Shown piece after piece: positions 63,662-64,000 of a stretch of DNA of 64,000 nt. Each line of letters opens with the position of its first letter. Position 1 is the stretch's first letter. The notes beneath the pieces were generated by a model. It was given only the letters and a program-made list of their open reading frames with translations, was not told where the DNA came from and ran no database searches. Source of the DNA: Fuscovulum ytuae (GTDB lineage: Bacteria > Pseudomonadota > Alphaproteobacteria > Rhodobacterales > Rhodobacteraceae); NCBI RefSeq assembly GCF_029953595.1, contig NZ_CP124535.1:434001-498000 (forward strand), in the 5' to 3' direction. The translations under genes and the position numbers were made by a program.

Positions 63662-64000
63662 ATGACCGAGGCCACCGGCGATCGTGCCGTCACAAGTGCC
63701 GATCTGGACCTGATCCAGCGCATCATCCCGCACCGCTATCCCTTTCTTCTGGTGGATAAGGTGCGTGATATCGTCATCAATGAAAGCTGTGTCGGCATCA
63801 AGAATGTCACAGCCAATGAGCCGCAATTCACGGGGCATTTTCCGGGGATGCCGATTTTCCCCGGCGTGATGATCATCGAGGCGATGGCGCAGACGAGCGG
63901 CATCCTTGTCGGCCTGTCGATGGATCTGGTGGACAAGCAGGCCAAGGTCTTTTTCATGGGTGTCGATGGTGTGAAGTTCCGCCGCAAGGTGGTGCCGGGC
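63662..64000 (+). CDS. fabZ: 3-hydroxyacyl-ACP dehydratase FabZ, 3' end cut by window edge
   Basis: FabZ dehydrates 3-hydroxyacyl-ACP in fatty acid synthesis. The first 113 codons are visible. [17 protein letters not shown] is the N-terminal signature, and the catalytic His and Glu lie in [33 protein letters not shown] precedes the ATG. In many Gram-negatives lpxD lies between skp and fabZ; here it is absent. Confidence 0.96.
   Translation, partial: MTEATGDRAVTSADLDLIQRIIPHRYPFLLVDKVRDIVINESCVGIKNVTANEPQFTGHFPGMPIFPGVMIIEAMAQTSGILVGLSMDLVDKQAKVFFMGVDGVKFRRKVVPG

Overview
The window is about 64 kb of GC-rich (roughly 65-68 %) chromosomal DNA from an alphaproteobacterium, almost certainly order Rhodobacterales (Rhodobacter/Gemmobacter/Tabrizicola-like). 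The reasons are the gene neighbourhoods (cobA-DUF2849-cysI-cysH-DUF934 beside an Lrp gene; radA-cvpA-purF; pyrH-frr-uppS-cdsA-dxr-rseP-bamA-skp-fabZ), the protein sequences, and intergenic repeats of a kind I associate with this group. No rRNA, tRNA, CRISPR array, prophage or insertion sequence was found. The window starts inside an aldehyde dehydrogenase gene and ends inside fabZ.

Layout. 1-4.8 kb: a catabolic-looking set (aldehyde dehydrogenase, 3-hydroxyisobutyrate-dehydrogenase-like protein, PLP lyase, two SDRs). 4.9-6.0 kb: a sulfotransferase-like gene in AT-richer DNA and a decayed DUF1801 gene. 6-20.9 kb: a long minus-strand run of housekeeping genes (purF, cvpA, radA, pqiA-like, MlaE/MlaF lipid transport, alr, an L-fucose-dehydrogenase-like SDR, dnaB, pyrE, pyrC), followed by a Rhodobacterales-type protein of unknown function and a glycosyltransferase. 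21-27.9 kb: a plus-strand island with a MoxR ATPase, a VWA protein, a repeat-rich OmpA protein, an XdhC-type factor and a molybdopterin-binding protein. A candidate small RNA with an anti-Shine-Dalgarno loop sits before xdhC. 28-35 kb: infC (apparently with an AUA start), an Ala-rich anchored protein, ferredoxin-NADP reductase, and the assimilatory sulfate reduction/siroheme cluster with its divergent Lrp regulator.

35-45.8 kb: cytochrome P450 plus DMT exporter, tpiA, two Fe-S assembly factors, a secreted CRTAC1-like protein paired with a vanadium-haloperoxidase-like enzyme, ssb, a PepSY/cytochrome b561 pair next to an internally deleted b561 copy, a membrane-anchored LuxR-type regulator and a lytic transglycosylase. 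45.8-46.1 kb: five copies of a 46-bp tandem repeat and a set of perfect hairpins. 46.1-53.4 kb: a peptide-type ABC importer (fused double ATPase, two permeases, Tat-exported binding protein) with an AraC regulator upstream. 53.6-64 kb: miaA diverging from the pyrH...fabZ envelope/isoprenoid cluster, which includes an unlisted 45-residue membrane protein between rseP and bamA.

The most unusual non-coding content is (i) the CUCCUCCC-loop small RNA candidate near 25.7 kb, (ii) arrays of near-perfect short hairpins sharing a GAAAAATTTTC-like stem at three gene ends, (iii) the 46-bp tandem array, (iv) a composite repeat made of a GC hairpin plus an AT-rich tail, and (v) four TGTGC motifs at exact 12-bp spacing upstream of tpiA. 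All function calls rest on reading the sequence and on recalled family features; no database search was run.
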